In this document: piece by piece, positions 1-9,185 of the stretch | Position numbering within the stretch: position 1 is the first letter of the stretch | How the letters are laid out: each line of letters opens with the position of its first letter | Made by a program: the position numbers and the translations under genes | Assembly: GCA_015488565.1 (NCBI GenBank) | Contig: WFNQ01000262.1 | Location: 1-33,243, forward strand | Length of the DNA: 33,243 nt | Reading direction: 5' to 3' | Source of the DNA: Thiomicrorhabdus sp. | GTDB lineage: Bacteria > Pseudomonadota > Gammaproteobacteria > Thiomicrospirales > Thiomicrospiraceae | Notes under the pieces: generated by a model | What the model saw: the letters and a program-made list of their open reading frames with translations, nothing else | Database searches by the model: none | Told to the model about the DNA's origin: nothing

Positions 1-1184
1 GCAACGCCTACCGTAGATGTTTGCCAGCCAGGCATGGTCACATAATTTGGTACACAGGTTTCATACTCATCGGCACTGGAAGGAGGAAGCAATAAGGTTT
101 TTCCCTTTTGCTCATAAGAGACACAAATTTTAATCTCTTTTAACTCATCCATTACATCTAACTTAGTTAGGCACATACCGGTTAACCCATTAATTTGTGC
201 CGAACGGCGTAAGGCAACCGCATCAAACCAACCACAACGACGTTGACGACCGGTGGTGGCACCAAACTCGTGACCACGTGTTCCTAACTCTTTACCAATA
301 GGATCGCCTTTATCCAAATCACAATCGTACAGCAACTCTGTTGGGAAAGGGCCTCCTCCCACTCGTGTGGCGTACGCTTTAGTAATTCCAAGGACATAAT
401 CCAACTCGGTTGGACCAATACCAGCTCCTGAAGCCGCACCACCAGCAGTAGTGTTAGACGAAGTCACATAAGGGTAAGTCCCTTGGTCAATATCCAACAA
501 TGTACCTTGCGCCCCTTCAAACATGAGACTTTTACCTTCACGATTATAGGTATCAATCAGGTTTGGAATGTCAGCCAACATAGGCAGAATCATTTGACTG
601 TAACGTTCACACTTTTCCCACAACACATCAAATGAAACAGGCTCTGCTTTATAAAAATTCTCAAGCATGTAATTGTGGTAAACCAGCGTTTCCTGCAATT
701 TTTCTTTAAGCAATGCCATGTTTTTAAAATCGCCCGCTCTTAGTCCTCGGCGAGCTACTTTATCTTCATAGGCGGGTCCAATACCACGCCCTGTTGTTCC
801 AATGGCTTTATTACCCCGTGCCACTTCTCGTGCCACATCCAATGCGACGTGATAGTCCAAAATTAATGGACACGCTTCACTGATTTTAAGACGTTGCTGA
901 ACCTTTAGTCCCGTTTTTTCTAACTGAGTGACTTCACGCTCTAAAGCATCAGGAGCCAAAACAACACCGTTACCAATAAAACATTCCACTTTTTCTCTTA
1001 AAATACCAGATGGAATCAAGTGTAAAACGGTTTTTTGGCCATTAATAACCAAGGTATGACCCGCATTGTGCCCACCTTGAAATCGAATTACCGCTGAGAC
1101 TCTGTCGGTTAAAAGATCGACAATTTTGCCTTTCCCTTCATCACCCCATTGCGTACCCACTACTACAATATTTCGTTTTGACAT
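1..1184 (-). CDS. purA: Adenylosuccinate synthetase, C-terminus cut by window edge
   Basis: Catalyses GTP-dependent joining of IMP and aspartate to adenylosuccinate, the first committed step of AMP synthesis in the cytoplasm. Reading leftward from the ATG at 1184, the protein begins MSKRNIVVVGTQWGDEGKGK, the GTP-binding loop of the family with its catalytic Asp, followed by GGHNAGHT carrying the catalytic His. Further on come GTTGRGIGPAYEDK and FEGAQGTLLDIDQGTYPYVT, both PurA signatures. About 394 codons are present, so roughly 35-40 C-terminal residues of a normal ~430-residue enzyme lie beyond position 1. It follows hisZ with a spacer of about 110 bp that contains only a weak AAGAATC/GATTCTT hairpin without a T-run, so cotranscription with hisZ is likely. 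Confidence 0.97.
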   Translation of the reverse strand, partial: MSKRNIVVVGTQWGDEGKGKIVDLLTDRVSAVIRFQGGHNAGHTLVINGQKTVLHLIPSGILREKVECFIGNGVVLAPDALEREVTQLEKTGLKVQQRLKISEACPLILDYHVALDVAREVARGNKAIGTTGRGIGPAYEDKVARRGLRAGDFKNMALLKEKLQETLVYHNYMLENFYKAEPVSFDVLWEKCERYSQMILPMLADIPNLIDTYNREGKSLMFEGAQGTLLDIDQGTYPYVTSSNTTAGGAASGAGIGPTELDYVLGITKAYATRVGGGPFPTELLYDCDLDKGDPIGKELGTRGHEFGATTGRQRRCGWFDAVALRRSAQINGLTGMCLTKLDVMDELKEIKICVSYEQKGKTLLLPPSSADEYETCVPNYVTMPGWQTSTVGV

Positions 1185-1295
1185 AAAACTACTTCTTAAT
1201 CACTTTTATAATTAAATTGAATAAGTAACGACTCAGCGACTTCGGTTATTTATAACTCGAAGAATCGTTCTTGAATGATTCTTTACTCGACAAAA

Positions 1296-2471
1296 TCATG
1301 CACTAACAACGCACCATTGACCACCGTCATTCGATAAATACTGGTCGCCTTTCATCAAAGTATTCGCATCATACATTTTAATGACTTTCATACCAGATGC
1401 CTTCAACGCCACTATTTTTTCTTGCAGTGCTTTATCGGCTTGTGAGGGTGCATACACCACGCCCGCTTGCAAAACAGGCGCTGACTCAAGCAAGTCGAGT
1501 GCTAAACGTAAATCCAAACTAAAGCCCGTTGCAGGTAACGCTAACCCAAATTCAGAACCAATGTTATCGTAACGTCCACCTTTACAAATCGGTAACAAAA
1601 ACCCATCGGCACTGTAACAGGCAAAAATAATGCCCGTATGGTATTGATAACCACGAATATCGGCTAAGTCTAAATGAATGGCGTTACTGTGCATAGCACT
1701 TAAAAATGAGATGACCGTGTCTAAACGCTCAACCGCATCGTTTAACACAGGCGAGATAGGCGATAAACACGTTTTTGCTTGTGCAATCACATCTGTTGCA
1801 TCACCACACAAAGTCAATAAAACAGTAAACGCACCCGAAACCGGTTCAGGCAGGGTCGTTTCAGCCAAAAACTGTTTATACTCAGGTAACGCTTTGCGCT
1901 CAAAAATATCAATTAATTGAGTCGTTTGCCCTTCATTTAAACCAGCCAGTGAAATCAACTCATCCACAATACCCACGTGTCCCAAGCTAACCTTACTGTT
2001 TTCTAAATTCAGCATCTGCATGGATTCAAGCATTAATTCAATGATTTCAATATCACTTTCAACCCCTGCATGACCAAACATTTCAGCACCAAGCTGAATA
2101 GGACTACGAGATCCTTTCGCTTTATTGTTGCGTGTTTTCAATACTTCGCCGGCATAACATAAACGAGAAATACGATCGGATGCTTTTAAACGATTGCTGA
2201 CAATACGAGCCACTTGTGGTGTCATGTCTGCACGAACGCCCATCATTTTACCGCTCTCTTGATCGGTAAAACGACACGTATCGACCGCCATATGACGTGC
2301 TGTTCCAGTCAACAACGAGTCGGTAAACTCGGCAAGTGGTGGCAATACCAAATCGTATCCTGACAGGTTAAAGCCATCCATTAACTTACGGCGATAATAT
2401 TCCAGTTTTTGGGCTTGAGGGGGCAGAAGGTCTTCTAAACCATCTGGCGTAAACCAAGTAGATTGTTGCAT
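1296..2471 (-). CDS. hisZ: ATP phosphoribosyltransferase regulatory subunit HisZ
   Basis: A histidyl-tRNA synthetase-like protein without aminoacylation function. In the family it forms an octamer with a short HisG to make the first enzyme of histidine biosynthesis. The 391 residues show the class II synthetase-like core: WFTPDGLEDLLPPQA at the N-terminus (motif 1 region), RADMTPQVARI (motif 2 region, about residues 79-89) and GGRYDNIGSEFG (about 297-308, motif 3-like). The length matches HisZ (about 390) and lacks the C-terminal anticodon-binding domain expected of HisS. It lies upstream of purA and downstream of the DUF2065 gene, the common gammaproteobacterial arrangement. The presence of HisZ implies a short-form HisG elsewhere in the genome. 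Confidence 0.93.
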   Translation of the reverse strand: MQQSTWFTPDGLEDLLPPQAQKLEYYRRKLMDGFNLSGYDLVLPPLAEFTDSLLTGTARHMAVDTCRFTDQESGKMMGVRADMTPQVARIVSNRLKASDRISRLCYAGEVLKTRNNKAKGSRSPIQLGAEMFGHAGVESDIEIIELMLESMQMLNLENSKVSLGHVGIVDELISLAGLNEGQTTQLIDIFERKALPEYKQFLAETTLPEPVSGAFTVLLTLCGDATDVIAQAKTCLSPISPVLNDAVERLDTVISFLSAMHSNAIHLDLADIRGYQYHTGIIFACYSADGFLLPICKGGRYDNIGSEFGLALPATGFSLDLRLALDLLESAPVLQAGVVYAPSQADKALQEKIVALKASGMKVIKMYDANTLMKGDQYLSNDGGQWCVVSA

Positions 2472-2538
2472 TAAATCACTTCTTTCTAATTACTAAATTG
2501 GAGGAGTTGTCTGTTTTTCATTACAAAAACAGACAAAA

Positions 2539-2730
2539 TCATTCACTTAAAAACATTAATACCAACATGCCAATGGTAATGGATACCAATCCCATGATGC
2601 GTAACTCTTTTTCTGAAGCCTGAACTGCGGCGGTCATCATTCGCTTCCAAGCATTTGGAAAGACAAAAGGTAAAATACCTTCAATAATAAAGACCAAAGC
2701 AATGGCTGCAATTAAAGTTGTTTCTAACAT
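2539..2730 (-). CDS. DUF2065 small inner-membrane protein (YjeT-like)
   Basis: A 63-residue protein with two hydrophobic segments (about residues 5-24 and 44-60) around a short basic stretch NAWKRMM. This matches the small DUF2065/YjeT proteins found between hflC and purA in many gammaproteobacteria. Its function is unknown, and the link to HflKC is by neighbourhood only. It is separated from hflC by a probable terminator, so it may be transcribed with hisZ and purA by readthrough or from its own promoter. Confidence 0.85.
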   Translation of the reverse strand: MLETTLIAAIALVFIIEGILPFVFPNAWKRMMTAAVQASEKELRIMGLVSITIGMLVLMFLSE

Positions 2731-2754
2731 TTTTTGAGACCTTTATTCGGCCAT

Positions 2755-2780
2755 AAAAAAGGCGAGGAGACCCCCACCTT
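2755..2780 (-). terminator. Probable intrinsic terminator after hflC
   Basis: On the minus strand, GGTGGGG and CCTCGCC (with G-U pairs) enclose a GTCT loop and are followed by six T. It sits between the hflC stop and the DUF2065 start, so it probably reduces transcription into hisZ-purA. Confidence 0.6.
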
Positions 2781-2797
2781 GATACAATCAGCTTCGT

Positions 2798-3655
2798 TTA
2801 CTGAGATGACTGATTAAAATATTTAAAGAAATCTGACTTAGGATCAACTAATAAAATATCGGATTTATCTTTAAAAGAGGCTTTGTATGCATTGATACTA
2901 TGATAGAAAGAGTAGAACTCAGCATCCAAATTATACGCCTTAGCATAAATCTCAGCCGCTTTCGCATCCCCCTTACCACGAAGAACCTCTGCTTCACTGT
3001 ACGCATCCGCTAGGATAACCACGCGCTGACGATCGGCATCGGCTCTGATTTTTTCAGCCGCTTCCGACCCTTTTGAGCGTAAGTCTTTCGCAACACGATT
3101 ACGTTCCGCTTCCATTCTACGGTAAACCGATTGACTAATGTCTTTCGCTAAATCAATTCGTTTAATACGAATATCTTCAATTTCAATACCAAATGAGTTG
3201 GCCGCTAATGCCGTTGTGGCTTTAATTTTATTTGCGATATCAACACGTTCTGCTGAAATCACCTCTTTAACGGTACGATTACCAAATTCAGCTCGTAAGC
3301 CATCTTTTACAATCTGTCCCAGTTTCATACCCGCTTGACGGTTATCCCCGTTCATGGTGGTATAAAACATCTCAACATCTGAAATACGCCACTTTACAAA
3401 CGAATCCACGACCAAGTTTTTCTTTTCACTCGTCAAGTAACGCTCTGGATTTGCATCCAACGTTTGTAACCGTGCATCAAACTTACGTACATTATTAATA
3501 AATGGCATTTTAAAGTGTAAGCCAGGCTCTACATCTGCTTTTACAATTTCCCCTAAACGAAGAACCACTCCGGTTTCCCATTGGTTCACCACATAAACGG
3601 AGTTACTGCCCACAAATAAAACAGCCGCCGCTAATATTCCAAGTATCGGTTTCAT
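2798..3655 (-). CDS. hflC: HflC, SPFH-domain modulator of FtsH protease
   Basis: With HflK it forms the large membrane cage around the FtsH AAA protease and modulates degradation of membrane proteins. The protein has 285 residues: an N-terminal signal anchor (residues 1-23), then an SPFH/band-7 domain starting VYVVNQWETGVVLRLGEI and containing the family stretch DSFVKWRISDVEMFY. A coiled-coil, Ala/Glu-rich region rich in EAAEKIRADADRQRV follows, and a C-terminal segment with SFYHSINAYKASF. The gene begins at the base where hflK ends (position 3655, overlapping stop and start), so the two are translationally coupled. Length and order match the family. Confidence 0.96.
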   Translation of the reverse strand: MKPILGILAAAVLFVGSNSVYVVNQWETGVVLRLGEIVKADVEPGLHFKMPFINNVRKFDARLQTLDANPERYLTSEKKNLVVDSFVKWRISDVEMFYTTMNGDNRQAGMKLGQIVKDGLRAEFGNRTVKEVISAERVDIANKIKATTALAANSFGIEIEDIRIKRIDLAKDISQSVYRRMEAERNRVAKDLRSKGSEAAEKIRADADRQRVVILADAYSEAEVLRGKGDAKAAEIYAKAYNLDAEFYSFYHSINAYKASFKDKSDILLVDPKSDFFKYFNQSSQ

Positions 3656-4893
3656 TAACGTAGTTCCCTATTTTTCAAATAATCACGAATATTGGTTTTC
3701 TGACTGCTTGAAGTATTTTGATGATTATTTACCGCCCCAGTGTTAACAGGCGCAACTTGTTGCGGTGGTGCAAACGGAATGCTTGCTTGACCTTGATTGA
3801 CCATTTTATCTAACGGTAAATACAATAAATTATTACTGCTATCCGATCCAACAAACACCTTACTGGTATTACTTAATACCGTTGACATCGCATCAATATA
3901 CAGACGATTACGCGTGACTTCTGGTGCTTTTTGATACTCGGTAACAATACTGGTAAAACGGGCTGCCTCACCGACCGCCTGAGCAATCACTCGATCATGA
4001 TAAGCACTGGCTTCTTCTAGCTCTCGCGCTGCTTTACCACGAGATTTTGGTAAAATATCATTTGAATACGCTTCGGCTTCGTTAATCAAACGCTCTCTGT
4101 CTTCTCGCGCCTTAACCACATCCGCAAAAGCCGATTGTACTTGCTCTGGTGGTTGAGCATCTTGCAAGTTAACACTGGTAACAATTAACCCCGTTTTATA
4201 CTCATCTAAGCGGTCTTGTGTTAACTCTTTTACACGAGAAACAACTTCATCACGCCCTTCTGTTAAAACAAAGTCCATCGTGCTTTGTCCAACGACTTCT
4301 CGCAAGGTGCTCTCTACAACTGCACGTAACGTCATATCAGGATCTGATACGTCAAATAAATATTGATTGGCACTTTGTATTTGATATTGCACAGCAATTT
4401 TTAAGTCCACAATATTTTCATCTTTGGTCAACATCAAAGACTCATTTGGAACAGTTCCAGTTTTAGTACGAGTGGTATCAGAACGATAACCAATTTCAGC
4501 GGTACGAATTTGATCGACGTTCACAATACGAACGGTTTCAATAGGGTAAGGAATGTGCCAGTGCGGCCCGGCTTTTGTCTCTTCAACAAACGAACCAAAC
4601 TGAGTGACAACACCTCGCTCTGCAGGGTCAACAATATAGATACCCGAGAGCAACCAAACGGTTCCAACGACACCCAAAATAACTGAACCACCTCGACCAC
4701 CGATGCCTCCGCCACCTTTTTTGCCAAACTTATCGCTTGCGCCCCCAAAAATCTTCTGAGCCTTTTTCAGTAACTCATCAATATCATCATTTTTTGGGTT
4801 TCTAGGGGGCTTTTGATCGCCACCACCATTATTGTTTTTTCCTGAGTTTCCCCAAGGATCCTGCCCAGACTTACCGGGTTCATTCCAAGCCAT
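3655..4893 (-). CDS. hflK: HflK, SPFH-domain modulator of FtsH protease
   Basis: Partner of HflC in the FtsH-associated membrane complex. The 412 residues begin MAWNEPGKSGQDPWG, the usual hydrophilic, Gly/Asn-rich HflK start with a GKKGGGG-type linker. A single transmembrane helix lies near residues 70-88 (VILGVVGTVWLLSGIYIV). The SPFH domain follows, starting DPAERGVVTQFG and including VDLKIAVQYQI, and then a charged coiled coil with EREDRERLINEAEAYSNDI-like composition. The C-terminal tail is polar (Gln/Asn/Ser-rich). It is the first gene of the hflKC pair, about 150 bp downstream of hflX. That spacer is AT-rich and shows no clear terminator. Confidence 0.96.
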   Translation of the reverse strand: MAWNEPGKSGQDPWGNSGKNNNGGGDQKPPRNPKNDDIDELLKKAQKIFGGASDKFGKKGGGGIGGRGGSVILGVVGTVWLLSGIYIVDPAERGVVTQFGSFVEETKAGPHWHIPYPIETVRIVNVDQIRTAEIGYRSDTTRTKTGTVPNESLMLTKDENIVDLKIAVQYQIQSANQYLFDVSDPDMTLRAVVESTLREVVGQSTMDFVLTEGRDEVVSRVKELTQDRLDEYKTGLIVTSVNLQDAQPPEQVQSAFADVVKAREDRERLINEAEAYSNDILPKSRGKAARELEEASAYHDRVIAQAVGEAARFTSIVTEYQKAPEVTRNRLYIDAMSTVLSNTSKVFVGSDSSNNLLYLPLDKMVNQGQASIPFAPPQQVAPVNTGAVNNHQNTSSSQKTNIRDYLKNRELR

Positions 4894-5045
4894 TCAAACA
4901 TCTCCATGTTTCGTGCAATCGTTTTTAGAAAATCTAAAAACCGCATCAATCTAGTGATCTGCATTTTTACAGACACGATTCCTCATATTCTAGTGAGATT
5001 ATCGCTAAAAGTCACCTATTAAAATAATTTATAACAAATATTTAT

Positions 5046-6341
5046 TCAACCCAAAACATTTGCCTGAATCAATTCAGGCCAGTTTTTAACGACATTCCAC
5101 TCTTGAATGGTTAAGGACATTTTAAATAAACTATTGCCTTCGTCATCAAATCCTTCCTCTAAAATCGACCCTAAAGAGTATAACTCAGCACGCTTTTTAC
5201 CCGCATCGACTTTAAGTGTTAACGACACAGTTAAAAATGCCCCCTTAAAAAAGGAAGCAACAGCCTCTAATAATAAGTCCATACCATCGCCGCTTTTAGC
5301 CGACACCCAAACACGCTGCGAGACGCCCTCATCATTACAGTCCACTTTCGCCTCAACACTAGGCTCTAACCGATCAATTTTATTAAACACCATTAGTTGT
5401 GGTACCGATTCTGCACCCACCTCTTGAATCACCTCATGTACGTCGGCAATTTTTTCGTCTCGATGCGGATCTGATGCATCCACTAGATGAACCAACAGGT
5501 CTGCCTCACGCGTCTCTTCCAGTGTAGAGCGAAATGCGGAAACTAAGTCATGAGGAATGTGCCGAATAAAGCCAACCGTATCGGCAAAAATAACGCGCCC
5601 TGCTCCGGGAAGGTGTACTCGACGCAAAGTTGAATCTAAGGTTGCAAACAAGCGATCTTCCGCATACACACCTGCCGAAGTCATTTGATTAAATAGAGTG
5701 GATTTTCCCGCATTGGTATAACCAATAATGGTTATTACTGGAATTTCCGTACGCTTACGTGCCTCTTGCCCCAAACCACGTTGTTTACGGACTTTTTCAA
5801 TTTTTCTTTCAAGCGACTTAATGCGCCCTTGAACCAAGCGTCGATCCGACTCAAGTTGAGTTTCTCCTGGGCCGCGTGCCCCTATCCCACCTTGGCGATC
5901 CAGATGTGTCCACCCCTTTACTAAGCGAGTTGACATGCGCTTAAGCAGCGCCAATTCAACCTGTAATTTCCCCTCATGAGAGCGCGCTCTTTGGGCAAAA
6001 ATATCTAAAATCAATCCGACTCGATCCAATACCTGACATTGCACGAGTTCAGATAAATTACGCTCTTGAGCTGGTGTTAATGCATGGTTCACAATTACTA
6101 CATCGGCTTCATGCAACTCAACCGCTTGCTGGATTTCCTCTGCCTTACCTTTGCCTACAAAATATTTAGAATCGGGTCTTTGACGCTTAGTACCGAGTAA
6201 AGTGCAAACCTCCGCACCTGCGGAATCAACCAGCTCATAAAACTCATCCAAATCTTCACGATCTGATTCATGATAAAAATCGACATGAACCAACACGGCT
6301 TTTTCAAGCTCACGCCGTTCAAGACGGTCAAATAATTCCAT
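5046..6341 (-). CDS. hflX: Ribosome-associated GTPase HflX
   Basis: A GTPase that binds the 50S subunit and, in the family, splits stalled ribosomes under stress. The 431 residues contain the N-terminal HflX domain (KYFVGKGKAEEI, about residues 59-70, and the Gly-rich GGIGARGPGETQLE), a coiled-coil linker, and the G domain. That domain has G1 GYTNAGKST, G3 DTVGFI, G4 NKID and G5 SAKSG. The C-terminal domain is short. It lies 110 bp after hfq and beyond a strong hairpin plus T-run, so it may be partly uncoupled from hfq transcription. Gene order matches the hfq-hflX-hflKC block of other gammaproteobacteria. Confidence 0.97.
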   Translation of the reverse strand: MELFDRLERRELEKAVLVHVDFYHESDREDLDEFYELVDSAGAEVCTLLGTKRQRPDSKYFVGKGKAEEIQQAVELHEADVVIVNHALTPAQERNLSELVQCQVLDRVGLILDIFAQRARSHEGKLQVELALLKRMSTRLVKGWTHLDRQGGIGARGPGETQLESDRRLVQGRIKSLERKIEKVRKQRGLGQEARKRTEIPVITIIGYTNAGKSTLFNQMTSAGVYAEDRLFATLDSTLRRVHLPGAGRVIFADTVGFIRHIPHDLVSAFRSTLEETREADLLVHLVDASDPHRDEKIADVHEVIQEVGAESVPQLMVFNKIDRLEPSVEAKVDCNDEGVSQRVWVSAKSGDGMDLLLEAVASFFKGAFLTVSLTLKVDAGKKRAELYSLGSILEEGFDDEGNSLFKMSLTIQEWNVVKNWPELIQANVLG

Positions 6342-6375
6342 ATAGCATTACATCTCTTATTTTTATTTTTTTGAC

Positions 6376-6428
6376 AAAAAAAATCCCCCAGATTTTCACA
6401 CTCAATCGTTCCGTGAAAAAGAGGGGGA
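6376..6428 (-). terminator. Intrinsic terminator after hfq
   Basis: On the minus strand, a CCCCC-TCTTTTTCAC arm pairs with GTGTGAAAATCT-GGGGG around an 11-nt loop and is followed by eight T. It lies 25 bp past the hfq stop and before hflX. It could produce an hfq-ended transcript with partial readthrough into hflX. Confidence 0.75.
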
Positions 6429-6453
6429 GGTCTTTTTTAAAAAAAGGGTTAAA

Positions 6454-6723
6454 TCACTCAATGGATTCTTTTGAATCAAACGATTCTTCATAAAGTTTAG
6501 GATCACGTGCAGGCACAATGGTTGAAATAGCGTGTTTATACACCATCTGCGTCACCGTGCTTCTTAACAACACCACAAACTGATCAAACGAATCTACTTT
6601 TCCTTGCAATTTAACCCCATTCACCAGGTAAACCGAGACATTAATGCGCTCTTTGCGTAAAGCATTTAAATAAGGATCCTGAATCGGTAATGCTCTAGCA
6701 CTCTTTTTCTCTTCCATGGTCAT
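6454..6723 (-). CDS. hfq: RNA chaperone Hfq
   Basis: Hexameric Sm-like protein that pairs small RNAs with mRNAs. The 89 residues contain the Sm1 motif (VSVYLVNGVKLQGKVDSFD, about residues 29-47) and the Sm2 motif with the hallmark YKHAISTIVP (about 60-69), including the uridine-binding KH pair. The N-terminal QDPYLNALR segment is conserved. The C-terminal tail is short and acidic, shorter than the E. coli tail (102 residues in total there). The gene is separated from miaA by a permease gene, unlike the usual direct miaA-hfq adjacency. Confidence 0.97.
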   Translation of the reverse strand: MTMEEKKSARALPIQDPYLNALRKERINVSVYLVNGVKLQGKVDSFDQFVVLLRSTVTQMVYKHAISTIVPARDPKLYEESFDSKESIE

Positions 6724-6753
6724 TCCTATTATTATATTTTTTTAAAAAATAAC

Positions 6754-8070
6754 TCAGTTAATTTCTTGCTCATCTTCTTTAAACTTGCGGAAATATTTTC
6801 GAACAATCGTGCCTGCAGGCATACTGTCCACTTTTGAAAAGATAACATAACTAATAACCGCATGGATGACTAACGTAATAATTAACCCTTCAAAAATACC
6901 GACCTGAAAAACCAATAAACCACAAACCGTTGCAAGCAATACGGCATAAGGACCATGAGTTGCCACATGCAACAGACCCAACACCATTTTAATCCCCACA
7001 AACGTCATAATAATAGCTAATGCAAAGTACGGTAAATTATCTAAATACTGAACATTAAAGACAAAGAAAGCGATTAACAAACCAATCACCAACACCGATA
7101 ACTTAGTATAAGCTCCGGCTAAACGGTTGGTTGAAGACTTGGCTAGTCCATCTAAATTGGTCATTCCGCCAAAAAAGCTGGCTCCCATATTAGAGACCCA
7201 AATAGACAGTAACGAATTGTTCGAATTACAAGGGCGTTTTAATGGATCAATTTTTTCAATCGCCGCATTACTCATAACCTGCTCAATCACATCAACTACC
7301 GCCAGCATTAATGCAAAAAAGATAGCATACACCCACAAATAAACCGAATCAAAATCAGGAATAGGTAAACCAATATTAAACTCAACGTCCTCTACCTTCA
7401 GCATTCTGACATCAATCAAAAGCGATGCCACAATACCAAATACAATCAAAGCAAAATACGGTAATGCAGGCTTGGTATCCTTAAACTTCTTAAACAACCC
7501 AAGAAATAAAATTGCACCAATAATAGACAAAACAATCACTTGAATACGTGCGTCCGTCCAAAACTCTTCACCCACCGCCATGCCTACCGGTAGCATCCAA
7601 AGAAACGGTAAAAACTTCAAGGCGATTTTTAAACCAATCCCAGCTAACAACCCCTCGACCAAATAAGGAGGAACCGCTTTTAACAGATAGCGTTGCCAAT
7701 CATACTTCCAAATAATGGCTTGAAAAGTGGCCGTCATAAAAATAACAAACGCCATATTTTCAATACCAAATGTTGCCACACCCATCGCTAAAATAGGGGC
7801 TAATCCAGCGGCAATCCCCGGTGCACCAATAAAGTTACCAGGACGAAACCAAGCAAATAAAAAACCGATAAAAGAAGCAAAAGCAACCGTCGCTAATCCC
7901 ACCTGAATAGGGTAATCAGACATCATTGCAATACCAATTGACAATGGAATCGCCATCGTCGCCGTAATCACACCCGCTTGAATATCTCGACCAGCATATT
8001 TAGCCACAAATGCAGCAGAACCGTGTTCGACGCTCTGAGTTTCCTCAGTATTTATATTTTTTTTAGTCAT
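6754..8070 (-). CDS. SulP/SLC26-type inorganic anion permease without STAS domain
   Basis: A 438-residue polytopic membrane protein with about 11-14 hydrophobic segments. The early part (VITATMAIPLSIGIAMMSD, about residues 34-52) resembles the SulP transmembrane 1 region, and FIGAPGIAAGLAPILAMG resembles the transmembrane 3 substrate region. Unlike typical SulP proteins, it ends soon after the last membrane segment and has no cytoplasmic STAS domain. Members of this family move sulfate, bicarbonate or other anions. In autotrophs of the Thiomicrospira type, SulP homologues have been linked to bicarbonate uptake, so that is a plausible but unproven substrate. The gene has its own predicted promoter in the 155-bp spacer after miaA and sits 30 bp before hfq, so it interrupts the conserved miaA-hfq pair. 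Confidence 0.8.
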   Translation of the reverse strand: MTKKNINTEETQSVEHGSAAFVAKYAGRDIQAGVITATMAIPLSIGIAMMSDYPIQVGLATVAFASFIGFLFAWFRPGNFIGAPGIAAGLAPILAMGVATFGIENMAFVIFMTATFQAIIWKYDWQRYLLKAVPPYLVEGLLAGIGLKIALKFLPFLWMLPVGMAVGEEFWTDARIQVIVLSIIGAILFLGLFKKFKDTKPALPYFALIVFGIVASLLIDVRMLKVEDVEFNIGLPIPDFDSVYLWVYAIFFALMLAVVDVIEQVMSNAAIEKIDPLKRPCNSNNSLLSIWVSNMGASFFGGMTNLDGLAKSSTNRLAGAYTKLSVLVIGLLIAFFVFNVQYLDNLPYFALAIIMTFVGIKMVLGLLHVATHGPYAVLLATVCGLLVFQVGIFEGLIITLVIHAVISYVIFSKVDSMPAGTIVRKYFRKFKEDEQEIN

Positions 8071-8151
8071 CGTTTTATTATAACCTTATCGTAATAGACC
8101 CATTAAGCGCAAGGAACCTCTGGGATTGCGCGGTACATTAAAGCACGTGCT

Positions 8152-8180
8152 AATATAACCACAAAACACGCCCTTGTAAA
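8152..8180 (-). promoter_or_regulatory. Predicted sigma-70 promoter for the SulP permease (and hfq)
   Basis: The minus strand reads TTTACA (8175-8180), a 17-nt spacer, then TATATT (8152-8157). The implied leader of about 75 nt contains a GCGCAA/TTGCGC hairpin (8107-8131). The prediction rests on hexamer match and spacing only. Confidence 0.5.
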
Positions 8181-8226
8181 TCTTAGTCGCCACCCACTGT
8201 TACAGAGATACAGTAAATAAAGTAAC

Positions 8227-9183
8227 TTAAACCGCCTTTTTCAAACAATCTAACAATAGCCCAAGACGCTCTTTTGGCGTGGTTTGATAGGGGTCTATTT
8301 TAATTAAATCGGGTTCTTTTCTTAACCATGTTAATTGGCGTTTTGCCAGTTGGCGTGTCGCGACCAATCCTTTATATACAAACATTTCGTAGTCGTATTC
8401 GCCTGTTAAAAACAGCCAAGCTTGGCGATAACCTACACTGCGCATAGAGGTGGTATCAGCGGTTAGATTACCCTGTTCAAACAGAGATTTCACTTCGGAT
8501 AAAAAACCCGCTTCGAGCATGGACTCAAATCGCTTACCAATTTGGGCGTGGAGTTTGGCGCGATCCTCAGGGATAAGTCCTATTTTGATGAGCTTAAATG
8601 CCGTTAAGCCGGCTTTGGGTTCCGCGCGTAATTCGGTTAACGTTTTACCCGAAATGTCATACACCTCTAAAGCACGAATAAGCCGCTGGGGATCATTGGG
8701 GTGAATACGTAACGCAGATTCAGGATCGATTTTTTCTAAACGCTGATGCAGCTTTTCTGGGCTGTCTTGCCAAATCTTTTGCAACGTTGCTCGAATGGCC
8801 TCATTTGCGGAAGGTAGCTCATTCATTCCCTGTTGTAAGGCGTTGTAATACATCATCGTTCCGCCCACTAACACAGGCAGTTTGCCACGTGAAAATATCT
8901 CTTCAACCAGCCGAGACACATCTTCAACAAACTCAGACGCCGAATAGCTCTCTTGTGGGTCATGGGTATTAATTAAATGGTGTGGCACGGCTTCTTGCTC
9001 TTGGCGACTGGGTTTAGCCGTGCCAATATCCATTTCCCTGTAAATCAAAGCGGAATCCACACTGATGATTTCAATTGGCAGTACCTTGGCTAAATCCATC
9101 GATAACTGACTCTTGCCTGAAGCCGTTGGCCCCATTAAGGCCAAACACTGTTTTTGCTCAATAAGCTTTTGAATAAGTTCCAC
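8227..9183 (-). CDS. miaA: tRNA dimethylallyltransferase
   Basis: Adds a dimethylallyl group to A37 of tRNAs that read UNN codons. The P-loop GPTASGKS lies about 20 residues from the chosen start. It is followed by DSALIYREMDIGTAKPS (conserved catalytic Asp region), HHLINTHDPQESYSASEF and GGTMMYYNAL, all MiaA signatures. The open frame reaches upstream to 9261, but that would overlap mutL by about 75 bp with non-family sequence. The GTG at 9183, three bases past the mutL stop (9186-9188), gives a normal N-terminus (V/M-ELIQKLIEQKQCLALMG) and 318 residues, the usual length. The Shine-Dalgarno sequence is weak, as expected for a gene coupled to mutL. Confidence 0.94.
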   Translation of the reverse strand: MELIQKLIEQKQCLALMGPTASGKSQLSMDLAKVLPIEIISVDSALIYREMDIGTAKPSRQEQEAVPHHLINTHDPQESYSASEFVEDVSRLVEEIFSRGKLPVLVGGTMMYYNALQQGMNELPSANEAIRATLQKIWQDSPEKLHQRLEKIDPESALRIHPNDPQRLIRALEVYDISGKTLTELRAEPKAGLTAFKLIKIGLIPEDRAKLHAQIGKRFESMLEAGFLSEVKSLFEQGNLTADTTSMRSVGYRQAWLFLTGEYDYEMFVYKGLVATRQLAKRQLTWLRKEPDLIKIDPYQTTPKERLGLLLDCLKKAV

Positions 9184-9185
9184 GA

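Noticed and set aside
1230..1295. AAGAATC...GATTCTT hairpin between hisZ and purA as terminator
   Set aside because: It has no T-run on the minus strand and short, mismatched arms, so it is unlikely to stop transcription.
1381..1920. Plus-strand open frames opposite hisZ, and similar ones opposite mutL, rluB, purB and fliD
   Set aside because: They lie wholly within recognised genes, lack family motifs and Shine-Dalgarno sites, and have composition expected of antisense frames.
8197..8213. CTGT-N9-ACAG, like a LexA box, upstream of the permease
   Set aside because: The spacing is nine, not the eight of CTGT-N8-ACAG, and no SOS gene follows.
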